Assembly: GCA_018398815.1 (NCBI GenBank) | Contig: CM031600.1 | Location: 47,509,835 to 47,573,834 of the forward strand | Reading direction: 5' to 3' | From: Conus ventricosus | Taxonomy: Eukaryota > Mollusca > Gastropoda > Neogastropoda > Conidae | DNA: 64,000 nucleotides | In this document: positions 25,400 to 36,616 of the stretch, piece by piece | Numbering within the stretch: the first letter of the stretch is position 1 | How the letters are laid out: every line of letters begins with the position of its first letter | Notes under the pieces: generated by a model | The model's input: only the letters and a program-made list of their open reading frames with translations | Databases searched by the model: none | What the model was told of the DNA's origin: nothing | Program-made: the position numbers and the translations under genes

Positions 25400-26434
25400 T
25401 GTGTTTGTGTGTTTGTTGTGTGTGTGTTGTGTGTTGTGGTGTTGTGTACATTGTATTTGTATTTTAATAGTGTTTTATGACTTCTTCCCTAGTGTAGCAT
25501 GACTTCGGCTTTCTTTGTGGTTGTGGTGTGTGTTTGTGTTTTCTTTGCGAGGGGGGCGGTGTGTTTTTCTCGTTTCGGCAGCTTGACCCAAGTTGCATTA
25601 CTCTGAAACAAACTTGAATGTGCTCACTCATGAAGAAGACGAGTGGGTTATTCCTTTCTGCTAAGCTAGAAAAAACATTTCAACAGATAGAATGGTTTTC
25701 TCCCCGCCTCCCACCCTGTCCCCATTGCACCATTTTCCTCTTTAAACTTGAATAAACAAAATAATTGGGTATTGAATAAAAAATGAAGAGAACCTAATGT
25801 CCACTCCATAATGTTTGCATCTTGGCTATGATTCATTGAAATGTCCAGAATAAATTTTGTTTACCAAACCCTTTGCCCTATGAATTCATCCTGCATGCAA
25901 GCGACTCGCACCTTTTTAAGTATTTATCAGAACAGGATGACTTCTTATGGGAGCAATTTGGGATTCCGCAGGTTCTTCTTTCTCTTGTGGTGGTTTGTAA
26001 AAAGTAAAAAAATTCATACTCTCGGACTGTAAGGCACTTCATTGTAATTACTATTAGGCACAAGAGTAACTGAGGATCAAGTAAATGTTCCCAACCAAAT
26101 CCCAATCTTGAGCCATGTTCAATCCGATATTGAATCACTTATCACAGATCTGCCATGTAAGTACCATTGCCTCGGTTTGCTTGGATGGGCATATTGTGCT
26201 GTCAGGGGTCTGGTTTTTCTCTGAATCTTCCTGAAGGAATCCTCAGTGCAGATGGGCTCTCATCCATAGTGCATTTGAAAGAGTGGTGAAGCAGCTTGAC
26301 ACCTAACTGTACGGGTAAAGACATTTTTGTAGTAGTAAAGTATACACTTTTTAATTGGACGTTCTTGTATTATCCAGACAAAGAAGAAAAGGAACAATGT
26401 ATATCAACATCCATCTACCTCTACACACTTTCCG

Positions 26435-26468
<34 letters not shown>

Positions 26469-27360
26469 ACACACACACACGACACACACACACTCCCCCT
26501 CCACACCATCCCACACCAAAGATGAAAACACAACTGACACTTGAAAAAAACATGAACAGACTAATTTAGGCCTTTACATAGTTTTTAACCTTTGCCAACA
26601 TTAGTCATAAGCTTCCGTGTGATGGAAAGACTAATAATGATAATAATGACTGTGGTGTTTCCTAAGAATGCAAACCATCACCAACCTGAAAATAATGCAG
26701 AAAAGAAAATTTGAATAAAATTTGAAAATAATACATTTGACACTGAGTAATGTCCGACTTAAATAGCATATCTATAATGAACTACTTGAAAACTTGTAAG
26801 TATATATTGGGGAAGTGGTTGGTCTACCGTCAACTCCCTGTCTTATCAAACCGCAACACTCTCCATAGTCCAGTAATGTTTTTTTACAAAACAGGAGGAA
26901 GCACAAAAATTAAGCACCCACTTCATATGTAGGCTTTATATACTTCACCATAGGTTGGACCCAGACTTCAGCCTCGTATGCTGTATTCCCCCTTCTTGGC
27001 CTTGGAAAGTAGATGGCCATTTTCACACTGCCATCCTCCTCCTGAAATAGCCCCTCTCATACAATTTTCATTGTAATGCTTGGCAGCCAGGACCGCCTGC
27101 AAAAATGTTCAACATGCTGTTAAGCATCATCAAATATATATGAATAGTGTGTTAACCCCTTCATAATTCATAGAATATTGTGTTTAACATCCAGTCCTCT
27201 CAGCCAGCGTGATGCACAACCCCCCCCCCCCCCCCAAATAAAAAAAAAAAAAAGTCTCCCCAGTGCTATAGAACGGCATCCACTCTACCTTGCTCACCCC
27301 AACCTTACGCTACCCCGTGCCTCTCCATGCTTGCCGCAGCATCCCTCCATCGTGTTTCAT
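25400..27360. other. transposon interior, no gene recognised
   Basis: GT-rich sequence (25,385-25,445) is followed by AT-rich DNA with poly-A signal words. No domain is visible in either strand. A poly-C/CA microsatellite and a short poly-C/poly-A pair (27,220-27,254) are the only structured parts. Confidence 0.4.
26436..26512. repeat. poly-C run joined to (CA)n
   Basis: About 33 C bases lead directly into CACACACA and CACTCCCC words inside the transposon. Confidence 0.9.
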
Positions 27361-27365
27361 CTCTA

Positions 27366-27852
27366 ATCCACAAAGACCACAGGCCTGTTGTCTCTGTAGT
27401 GTCGTCACCACATGTAAACACTGTGATCCACACAGACCACAGGCCTGTTTTCTTCGTGTGTCAGTCACCTCATACACACTGGTGATCCACACAGATCCAC
27501 AGCCTTGTTGTCTTTCTTGTTTCACCGCCACATGTACACTGGTGATCCACACAGACCACAGGCTGTTTGTCTTCTGTTGAGTCAGTCACCTCATACACAC
27601 TGTGATCCACACAACCACAGGCCTTTGTCGTCTGTGTGTCGTCACCACATGTACACTGGTGATCCACACAGACCACAGCCTGTTGTCTTCTGTTGTCCAG
27701 TCGCCACAAGACACTGGTGATTCAACAACCACAGGCCTGTGTCTTCTGTTTGTCATCACCTCATACACACGGTATCCACACAGACCCACAGACCTGTATG
27801 TCAAGTCACCACATGTACACTGTGATCCACCAGCCTGGTCGTCTTTGGGCCA
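27366..27852. repeat. 60-bp tandem array with two alternating unit types
   Basis: Eight full units and one partial unit begin ATCCACACAGACCACAGG or a close variant, at 27,366, 27,426, 27,485, 27,545, 27,605, 27,661, 27,720 and 27,774, with a partial copy at 27,826. Early spacing is 59-60 bp and later units are 52-59 bp. Units end either in CCACATGTACAC (type A) or CCTCATACACAC (type B), in the order A-B-A-B-A-A'-B-A, so the higher-order period is about 120 bp. Because 60 is 20 codons, minus-strand frames show a cysteine-rich 20-residue periodicity (GLCG, VDHQC, YEVTD). The units are contiguous, with no unique spacers, so this is a minisatellite and not a CRISPR array. Confidence 0.88.
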
Positions 27853-28279
27853 GATAAATTATCTAGCGGCTCACTGGTTTTGAACAGTGTGAACCAAGTC
27901 CCATCCACTTGGCTGTTGGCTTCACACTGTCAAAGCATGGAACTTCACACAATGTATTAGCGTCAGCTGAGTGGGGAATCCTTTAACTTTGTCGCAAAGC
28001 CAAGTCCTTGTAAACCTCTGGGTACACAGCTTTAAGGGATGCAACCAACTGAATATTTGGTTGGTGCACCAAAGCCACACTATGATCCCAACGGATTATT
28101 CATCATACACTTAAGGTTAATTGTGGTGAGAGCAACAGTACATTTCGCTTTGACAGTATAATCTTTATACTGTGTCAGCAAGCTAATATAGTTGCTGATG
28201 TTTGACTGTGCTATAGATCAACAAATATAAATAGTTCTTTATCAAAACATTTACAAGAAATCAACTATGTACAAGTAAA

Positions 28280-31054
28280 ATCAACTAGTAAACAACCTGG
28301 TGTACATTCCTAGCCAAGAAAAGGCTGTGTTCTTCGACAGAATGACCAACACCATACTGGGGAAAGGCCTCCAGCTGTGAGTTTGTGAAGGGTGAACAGC
28401 TTCTGACATCACTGAAAATATTTATTTTCAATGATGTTGAGGATAGCAAGGTAATCTCAATCTGTAACAATATATATTGGTAATCACTTTCATATCTTGA
28501 TGAAAACAAAATACATATCATCACAAAAGAAAAGAAACAGCAAGACATTTGACCTTTTGTATGGGAACACTAACACAGAAAAATTGCAACCACATATGAC
28601 AATATTGAAGCAACCAGACCTATAAAAATCAGTACATTGCCAGGAAAAATGGTTGGAGAACCATCCTGAAAAAATGCAGCTTTCAACAACGTTTCCAACC
28701 CTGAAAAGTAAACGCGCATTGAACCTGCTGATTGTGATTCTATACCAAATTAGACTGTGATCAGTCTTTATGATGGACTCTTCTGCCAGTAAAACAATCA
28801 CACCCTCTAGTACACATCCAAAAACTGAGTCGGTGCTATGACACATAATACCAAACCGGTGTGAACCAGTCTTTGGGTTGCGGTCATCCCACACAACTGT
28901 CCATGTTGGCAAGTGGGATGCGCGACTGAAATCACCGTTGTGGTTGTTCAACTACGTGAAAGACATACTCTCCCACTTGGCCATTCATCACTTCCCATTT
29001 CCATCCTGTTGAGCTGCACCCATGAAGATGGTTGACAAATGGATGTCCTCCAAGCACCCACCGTTCCATCCCACCCTTTTGCCACTGGTCATTTTTTTTG
29101 TCAGACCTAATCCAACATAAGCAAATCAAACTTGATTTTACCATTTATAAGTGCATAGCATTATGCCAATTTTGACACGAAAGCGAATGTACACAAACTC
29201 CTCAATAATTCGTAAATATTTTTACTTGACAATCACTTGCCTTATGGATGGTTTTAACAACACTATAAATGTAATTCAATGCACACACACATCACACACA
29301 CACACACACACACACACACAACACACACACACACACGAACATTTCCATTAAGGTGTATTTATTTCCTCATTTGAAACTGAAACTGATTGTGCCATACATT
29401 CCTTACCTAATTGCAGGATCAAACTGATTGTTCCAACATTCCTTACCTATTTTCAGTATGCAGTCATTGCGTGCAAAACTTAATCTGAAACAATGTTTGG
29501 TTAGAGGTTCACTTACTTTGCACATCCACACATCGAAGTCTGCTTGACATTGGCTGCTGCGCCCTGATTGTATATTTCGTTTGTTTATGTCGCTCAGTAC
29601 AATGGACCACTTCAAGCCAGCCTCATGCAGGAAAAGGAATGTTCTCTGCAGACCCTCAGTTCACATCTGGCACTGTTCCCCCTCATTGCTCTGCAAAATG
29701 ACAATGACATTCAGAGATCAAAAGCAAACTTAAAATACAAAACAATAACAAAATCAGAAAATCATATACCTTCAGTATGCACCAGTGGTATCGTAACTGC
29801 AGAAGTGAAGATACTGTCCTTCTCTATATCTTAGGCAAAAAGTATTGGTTTATCTTTCTGCTAATGTTTGCAAATAAAACAGCACCTGTCCACCATTTTA
29901 AAAATATAAATAACTTGCTGCCTCACCTAGAACACATATACTTTAATGAGGTTTAGGAGTATTTATATTCCTACATATGGAACTTACTGAACAACGGCAC
30001 ATCAATTACTTGTTGATGCGGCATCTATGGTTGATCCACCAAAAATTGCCAGTGCCTGGACTGTCACTCGTCATCGCTTCAGCTCAAGCATGCCCCCCAC
30101 TTCGTCAACTGTCAAGCACTTTGGCTTGTTGCTTCCAACCACATTATTTCCAGAGGTTGAATATTTCTGCTGTGGCTGTAAAATGCGGCTCATCCTGCCA
30201 GATTGCGCAGTCCATCAAGCGGAATTTTTGGTCACGGGACCCTGAAAACAGAATCAGGAAACAGCAGGAGATTCCCCTACCGGTAATTTACATTTCGCCG
30301 ATGAAGCTGCTTCTCCACGCCTGAAATACAGACAACTGTCCAAATTTTTGGCAGTGTCAGTGAGCAGGGTCCCCTATTCTTCCAGCTCTGGCTGGTCGGG
30401 ACAGAAAGCATAACAGAGCACACCTTGAACATTCAAGGAGTGAAGACTGGAAAACCATACTTCCTCTCCTCAAAACTCACAATTGACTGGACTGGGCCGA
30501 ACTGCTCATCACTTGGTTCTTCGTCATCCTGGGAAAACAATCATACACCCTGTGAGTGAGGACATGGTCAGACTGATATGAAATAAAATGAATTACAATT
30601 CTGATGTAAACAGGAAAAAATTCCTATGAAATGAATGTAAAAAAAAATGGTCTATGGGGGAGTAAACTAAAATTTTTTTTAATGAGTATTTATAAAATTG
30701 CACAACAGCAGCTGGGTATGTATTTTAGTACCTTCAGGTTCAACTCTTGTTAAAACAGCTCCTTATTTTATTGAGGAACTACATTACTCTACGATCCTTA
30801 CACTATCTCTGTGGCATGGACTTCCTCTTGTCAAAGTCTGTCAGACCAATATCGGAGTCAGCAGCCATACTCGATGGGTCATCGTCATCCACACATACTG
30901 GCGGAGTGCATCGAGCTGATTTTGGAGTGGGCTGGAGCTTCCAGGAGGGAGTTCATGAAGTGAACACTGACATAACAGCTGAAAGAACTCTCATCAGGAC
31001 TGCTGTTGTCCCACTAACATTGGGCTTCACCCAAATCCCTGAAAACAAAAACAT
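28280..31054 (-). pseudogene. Kolobok-like transposase pieces in several exons
   Basis: Minus-strand segments in order resemble a DDE-type transposase of the Kolobok kind. They are: a stretch with CVDDDDPSSMAADSD ending KRKSMPQR (30,800-30,900); an acidic exon DDEEPSDEQFGPVQS with CCCAG acceptor and GTGAGT donor (30,477-30,523); EGLQRTFLFLHEAGLK then QADFDVWMCK ending at GTAAGT (29,517-29,690), which resembles the family block with EGL...D...FDVWH.AK; FVNHLHGCSSTGWKWEVM (28,935-29,060), which resembles NHLYWC..ST; and LEAFP with KNTAFSWLGMYTRLF in a neighbouring frame (28,290-28,400), which resembles the C-terminal LEAFH...FS..GM..RL block. Frames shift inside several pieces. The recognition is from memory of the family; a profile search would settle it. 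The N-terminal exons were not found. Confidence 0.5.
29281..29338. repeat. (CA)n microsatellite
   Basis: An imperfect CA dinucleotide array of about 58 bases between transposase-like exons. Confidence 0.9.
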
Positions 31055-33622
31055 ATTGGGATAAACCGCTGAGACATTTGCAACCCACATTTTACTACCC
31101 CATCAAAAGAATGACGTACTTTGGTGTTTCCGTTGCTATTGCCGAACAAAATGGAAATACATAAACTCTCACTGTTGCACTGAAAAAAACATTTGCTACA
31201 CCATATGATATCTATATAATAATTTCATCATACTCTACATCAGTTTACACATCCTGTTTAATGAGCTTGAGTGCAAAGTACTAAGTGACTGCTGCTGCAG
31301 TTTCACGTTGACTCATGATCACCCAGTTTAATTTGACGTCAACCTGTATCCCGGTAGTATCCACAAGCACTGTGACAAGAGGTATGCTGTGTTAAAGTAC
31401 TAGTTGTCTGAAATGTCTTTCTGTAGCCAGCTTCACCCTCCTGTCAGGTAGTCAACATTCCGCTATCTGCATAACACAATGTGAAACACCTGCCAGTTAA
31501 CATATTCAGCTCCACCCCCATCTCTAGCCATCTTCCTCCATAAAACCCACACACCCACACACACACAACACACACACACACACACACACCCTGGTTATAA
31601 ACGTGTCCTGTTTTTAATGGTACAACAACTCACCTTTGCTGCGTTTGTAAGTGTCATGTAGGCTGAAAACACCTCGTGCGTACATTAGTGACTGTTGTTG
31701 GAGGCCAGCAGCCTTGTCCAACTGTGCAGCAAGTGAGAGGAACATCAGCCTAACACTCACCATGTCTGCATCGTCGTGTCTGGCACAATCCCCCAGTCAC
31801 CAATCGGATCACCACGCTTCCATTCCCCGCTGACTCAGCTCTTGTACACCCATCTTGCACAGTTCATTCTGTCCACGAGCTCTACGTTAAAAGATAGAAT
31901 GCAAAATCAATAATGCAAAATTTCTTTTTAATCACTCGGTGTTTACTATTTTCGGCACACTACTACACACATATAACTGTAAACCATAAAATGCAAGTAT
32001 ATTACTACAAAAATAGACACAAATGCCTAACTCCCTACATACATATTAATCACAAGCAAAATCAAAACACACAACACACCCTCACACATACACGACAATA
32101 TCGTTCCCAAAAAATATAGATATAAATAAAAAAAATAAAGAAAAATAAAAAAATACCGTCCATGGTCTATCCCCACTACACCCCCACCCGACAGGTACAA
32201 CATGAATATCATATTTACTGTCCCAGATATATTATTCAAAAGCAGCAGCAAAATTAAGTTACACATATTGAAATAGTCAGTCCTCCTTGTACATTTTCTT
32301 CAACCTGTGACCACACAACACAGTTATCAATCTGTAAGAGAAAACAATTTTCTGATCAAATGGTGCCCTCCCCATTTACAAATCATTATACTTCCATTTG
32401 TTCCTGGATTTTTAACAACGCCATCAATGTTTAGTATTAGTTGTACATTCTGTGTTTTACATAAAGCAATAACTTGCTACAAAAGAATTTGTCCAATGAT
32501 CAGCGAATAGTCATTCATTCCAAAGATTTAGTGTTTTTGATAATGTAATGCTGTCACACCATTTGGAAAAAAAAAAATTGACAAAAAATATTCTCAACAA
32601 CCCTCAATAAGCTTACAACTCCACCACCATGTATTTTGGTGCAAACAAAATTGAAATATTTATCTCATTTCAGGCATTTGCAGTTGTTCCCAACATTTAT
32701 CATGTGGAATTCTGTAAAGAAGTAAAAAAAAAAAAACCAAGTACCAGATCTAAGTGCCACAAATATATGTTAGTGTGGGTGTGTGGTGTTGGTGTGTTGT
32801 GTTGGTGTCTTTTGTGTGTGTGTGATGTGGGTTTTGAGGGGGTTGGGGTGTGTGTATTTTGTGTGGGTGTTGTTGTTGGTGTGTGTGTATATACTCTACA
32901 CACACACACACACACATAATCAAAAAAAATGAATACGATAGTGCGACTGACTACTGCGTGCTGTAAAGGTCGCCACGTCGATCAGAAGCCAAATCAAAAG
33001 TTAGATTACCTTGCACAGCACGTTTCCTATCCTGCCTTTCTGTCCTGTTTGACCCTGGTGACATCCCCCATGTCTTTCACACATCTTGTGTTTGCAAGCA
33101 ACCGCATGTGTCTTGATTAGAGTAGGAAATGGCATGTTTCATCACCTGCGCTGTCGAATCCAACGCCCTTTCAAACAGCCCCGTGTACTCGTCCTTCAAA
33201 AATCGCTGGTCTTGATTGAAACCACAACAACTCGTTGTTCTTTGGTACCGTCAAATACTTTCGATATAACTTCACAAAGAATACCCACGACGTCGAAGAA
33301 GAATTCAGTTGAAACCATGTGTCTGATTCCACTTTTTATACGCTAAATTGGTATTGCAACCAACATGACCAATACACCCATCTTCCTTGCCGGCTCAGGT
33401 CTGGCACACATGCTGGCGCCATCTCTCTTCTCCTATCGGACGTCACTGCCTATCGTATACCGTAGATCTATTTTTAGTAACTCGTTGTTCTGCGCGTTTG
33501 CTTGCTCGAAAAAGCGAAAGAAACTCCCTTGCAAGCATATTTGTGACACACAAGTTCCTGTGCACGTGAAATTACATCCATAAAATGTCTTAAGAACCAG
33601 CTACACTTTTTGTAAAGATAAA
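31055..33622. other. right internal part of the transposon
   Basis: This contains a (CA)n tract (31,551-31,590) and a GT-rich tract running into CA repeats (32,775-32,917). Several short minus-strand frames are open, for example one with AAQLDKAAGLQQQ near 31,690-31,750, and may be upstream transposase exons. I could not assign any of them. No zinc-binding THAP pattern was recognised. Confidence 0.35.
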
Positions 33623-33640
33623 AGGGGGGTGAGTTACACT
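33623..33640 (-). repeat. right terminal inverted repeat
   Basis: The reverse complement reads AGTGTAACTCACCCCCCT, matching the left end at 17 of 18 positions. TTAA follows at 33,641-33,644. Confidence 0.9.
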
Positions 33641-35360
33641 TTAAAGCAAAGAGTGTCTTGATTTATTCTGCACCACTTTAGTATACCGTCTCATCACGTT
33701 TTTACTATTCTCTCAAGTGAAATTTGTGAATACAAGCATTCACTAAACTACACCCCACTGAAACAGTCAGGCATTGAATAATTCACGAAAACTAAAGCTA
33801 ATCCAAACAAATATAACTTTGAACAGAGCAACCAGGGGAACTACTTTGAAAAAAGAACACAATACAGCCACTCTACATGGATATTTGTGAACCATGACTT
33901 CAAAGGGAACAGAACCACCTTGAATATCTTCTCAAGCTCCAAGGCCTCCAAAGCACAGATGTTAGCCCACTGTGACATCTTGACTTAAGTGTAACCATTC
34001 CAATTTAACGCAGCACTGGCATGCCCCTGTACTGTACCTGGGATTCTTTTTTTCCTTATTTCTGTGACACGTCTCTGTGGCGTCCTCAACGTCTGACAGC
34101 TCAGACCTCTCAGACCATATAGCATTTTCAGTTTCATTTACATGTTGTTCACAAACAATTGTGCCCAAGTAACAAAATCGTGCTAGTTATTGTGCGCTTG
34201 ATGACATAAAAAAAAAAATTAAAATGGCCCAACTGTAACAAATCAATAATAAGCTATAAAACTGCGTCCATCTTGACGATCTTTCATCTGCTCTTTTCCT
34301 TCACTTATTACTGACTTGTCTTTTTTTTTAAAGACAGTGTTATGTGAAGTACAGTTTGAAATCTATCGGTCACTAGTCCATTTAACAACTCCTTTAATCC
34401 ATAAAGCATTTTTTTTCAGGTTGCATGTCATTTGCACAGTGTGTGTTATGTGGTATGAGTGGGCATTTCCATAATGAATGTGTAAAACAATAGCATTGTC
34501 ACAAAATCATATAGCACGCTACAGCCCAAAGTATACCACTTGGCAGCTCTGCGCACACTACTGGCCAAATGTTGCACCTTGCTTCCTTTTCATCAGCAAT
34601 TCTTAACATTATCAATGCCGCATGTCTCAAGTCCAATCTAGCAAATTCAATCATCTGGCCGAAAAATGGAATACTTCACACTATGCAAACCTCAGTGCTG
34701 AAGAAAGAGAATAGACTGCACTGAAAACTTGATAGAAATCAAACAAAGAATGAAAATAACCAGCTGATCTAAGATTAATTGAAAATCGTGTTTCTCAGTT
34801 TTAACATTCAGCAGTTCCGCACAACCACTAAAACAAAAAATCAGGTCCAGCACAGAAGAACACACACATTATCCTTTAAAAAACAATAAACAATAGTATT
34901 CATTGCTTGTCTTAAGTAACTAACTTTGATATTTAAATGTATGATTAGAAATTAAACCTCCATCTTGTTACTGCAACAAACAGAAAAGCACACAACTCAA
35001 CATTGCCCCGTTTGGCAAAATCCACTCCAACTCCTTGGAAAACTTCATCCAAGGACAGCTTTTTTTCTTCGGTCCCTGTCAAACAAACATCCAGTGATAA
35101 AGTCCAATAGTTATTATTATCAAGCAAATAGAAAACATCATCATTGAAATAAATAAAACACGTTCTTAACAATAATTAGGAATGACATGCTACTGGGAAA
35201 AAATCAACATAAGTTAGTTCACACTCGCTTCTTGGGCAATGTATTGCCCATGTGAGATCATTTTTCCCCACACATTCTTTGACACACATGAACACACATA
35301 CAAACGAGGATAGTGGTGGAAAAACAGGAAACACAACGCCTCTTGTTTCTCAGATCTACC
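33641..35360. repeat. duplicate of 36,613-38,430 (insertion-bearing version)
   Basis: The block aligns along its whole length with 36,613-38,430, with frequent small indels. It contains a damaged copy of the GTF2F1 second coding exon. At its right end, shared CAGATCTAC sequence gives way at about 35,360 to CA-rich sequence leading into the 35,390-36,150 block. This marks a junction in a microsatellite. Confidence 0.85.
35002..35075 (-). pseudogene. GTF2F1: GTF2F1 second coding exon, damaged copy
   Basis: Compared with the intact 73-nt exon at 38,058-38,130, this copy is one base longer and carries several indels. KKLSL and GVGVDFAK are readable, but the middle is shifted. The donor reads GTTGAGT instead of GTGAGT, while the GTTTGACAG acceptor is preserved. 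It lies on the same segment as the transposon insertion and the damaged third coding exon at 20.4 kb, so all three belong to one version of the gene. Confidence 0.75.
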
Positions 35361-35389
35361 AACACACACACAAAATACTTTCCCTTATA

Positions 35390-36612
35390 CCCACACCTAC
35401 TAAATGATTACCCAAATTGTTTTTAGCCTAACAGTAACACTACTTCAAAGCATTCTGCATTTCTGTTGCGTACTGAAATTGTTTAATATAACACAACTGC
35501 ACTGATTTGGACTTTTATCCATCTCCACCAGTCTCAGATCAACACTGCGTCACAACACATTACAGACTGGCACACAGTATTATCAACAGTCAATCAATAT
35601 AAATCTTTTTCCACAGTAAAGGACACAATCTTACAATTTTCACTTCACAGTAAAGGACACAATCTTAAAAATTTCAACTGACAGTAAAGGACACAATCTT
35701 AAAAATTTCAATCTGATCTTGAACAAGTCTTCAGCTCACAAATATCCAACAGTAATGAACATCAACAACATCAAGCCCTCTCAGTCTCATGAAAAAAGAT
35801 ACAAGTATTTAAGTTACCAACTCTACCCATCTCTTACATGCCTGCTATTAACACACTGTCTCACTTTTTGGCCTGTTTGCCACTGCCGACCTTGAGGTGC
35901 CATGGCTGTTCCTCTGGCTTGTACTTCTTCAAAATGATTCCATACTTCTTCCTGCGAGCCTCCTCCTTCTGGTCACGACCAAACTCGCTGCCAGCCCCAA
36001 ACTTGGGCATCGTGTCCAGGTCGTTGGCCGTTTTATACTCCTTCAAGTTGTTCTCACGTTCAATTTTGGCAGGCACCTGTGGACACAAGCTGCTGGTAAG
36101 ATGATGGTTCACTTTCATATTCAAGATGCATTTGATGCTGGATCATAGGCAGCCTGAGACTGTACATAATTCACAGTAAAATATATCACAACTTTCATTG
36201 GGTCAGTCAGAATTCTTCTGACCGTTCAGACTGGGTAATTCCTTGCTTCATCAGATATCCTATCTAAGATAGTATCTTATTACAGGAAGAAAAGACACAC
36301 AAAAATCAACCACTTCCATCATTCAAGCTCTGTGCCTGGATGCGCTTCTGTTTGGGTTGATTTTGTTTTTTTGAGTGAGAGTGGTATGGCAGAAAGAAAA
36401 AAAAAATCATTGTACAAGTTTGTTTTACAACTGGCATGTACTTCAACATGAGATAAAACTGCCTTCCAGGGGCAAAATAACAAAGTACACAGAACAAACA
36501 AAATCTCAAATAAAAATACAGTTTCCAAAAGAAAATAATATCACATAATTTTTTCATAATCTTGTGACAAACTAAAGCTACACATTTTCATATAACCTTC
36601 TGACTATGTATC
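35390..36612. repeat. third copy of the exon-bearing intron block
   Basis: From 35,430 to 36,140 the sequence is almost identical to 4,325-5,035, with only isolated single-base differences. From 36,147 to 36,612 it parallels 20,520-21,002 of the noisy copy. It therefore links the clean left flank to the insertion-free haplotype. Confidence 0.88.
35865..36076 (-). CDS. GTF2F1: TFIIF alpha (RAP74) third coding exon, intact
   Basis: The 212-nt exon begins in phase 0 (VPAKIEREN) after a TGTCCACAG acceptor and ends in phase 2 before GTGAGA. It carries the most conserved RAP74 stretch, GAGSEFGRDQ followed by EEARRKKYGI and EEQPWHLKV. It joins the upstream exon (38,058-38,130) so that FAKLGN is followed by VPAKIERENN, aligning with the human order VNFATWNQ-ARLERDL. 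Human RAP74 uses this part for the triple-barrel dimer with RAP30. Of the three copies this one is collinear with the intact upstream exons, so it is the best representative of the real gene. Confidence 0.93.
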
Positions 36613-36616
36613 TTAA
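36613..36616. other. empty TTAA target site of the 12.6-kb transposon
   Basis: ATCTTAAAGCAAAG here matches the left flank at 21,000-21,006 joined to the right flank at 33,641-33,650 with one TTAA copy. This is what a pre-insertion allele should look like. Confidence 0.9.

Larger units (their letters stand above)
21007..33640 (-). mobile_element. 12.6-kb TTAA-flanked DNA transposon, Kolobok-like
   Basis: The element has terminal inverted repeats that begin AGTGTAACTCAC at both ends, with 17 of the first 18 bases matching. It is bounded by TTAA duplications and is absent from the duplicate block at 36.6 kb, so its ends are defined to the base. TTAA targets are used by piggyBac, Kolobok and Sola3. 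The ends are not the usual CCY of piggyBac, and minus-strand peptide pieces resemble Kolobok-type transposases. Inside are transposase-like exons on the minus strand (28.3-31.1 kb), a possible plus-strand spliced frame (23.7-25.2 kb), a 60-bp tandem array (27.4-27.85 kb) and several microsatellites. It sits in the GTF2F1 intron between the second and third coding exons. The insertion is very well supported; the superfamily is less certain. Confidence 0.85.

Noticed and set aside
27366..27852. Regularly spaced repeats as a CRISPR array
   Set aside because: Units are contiguous and the parts between the shared words are also repeated, so there are no unique spacers. The context is an animal transposon.
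21007..33640. A Polinton/Maverick, because the ends start with AG
   Set aside because: Polintons make 6-bp duplications and carry polymerase B, integrase and capsid genes. Here the duplication is TTAA and none of those genes was seen.
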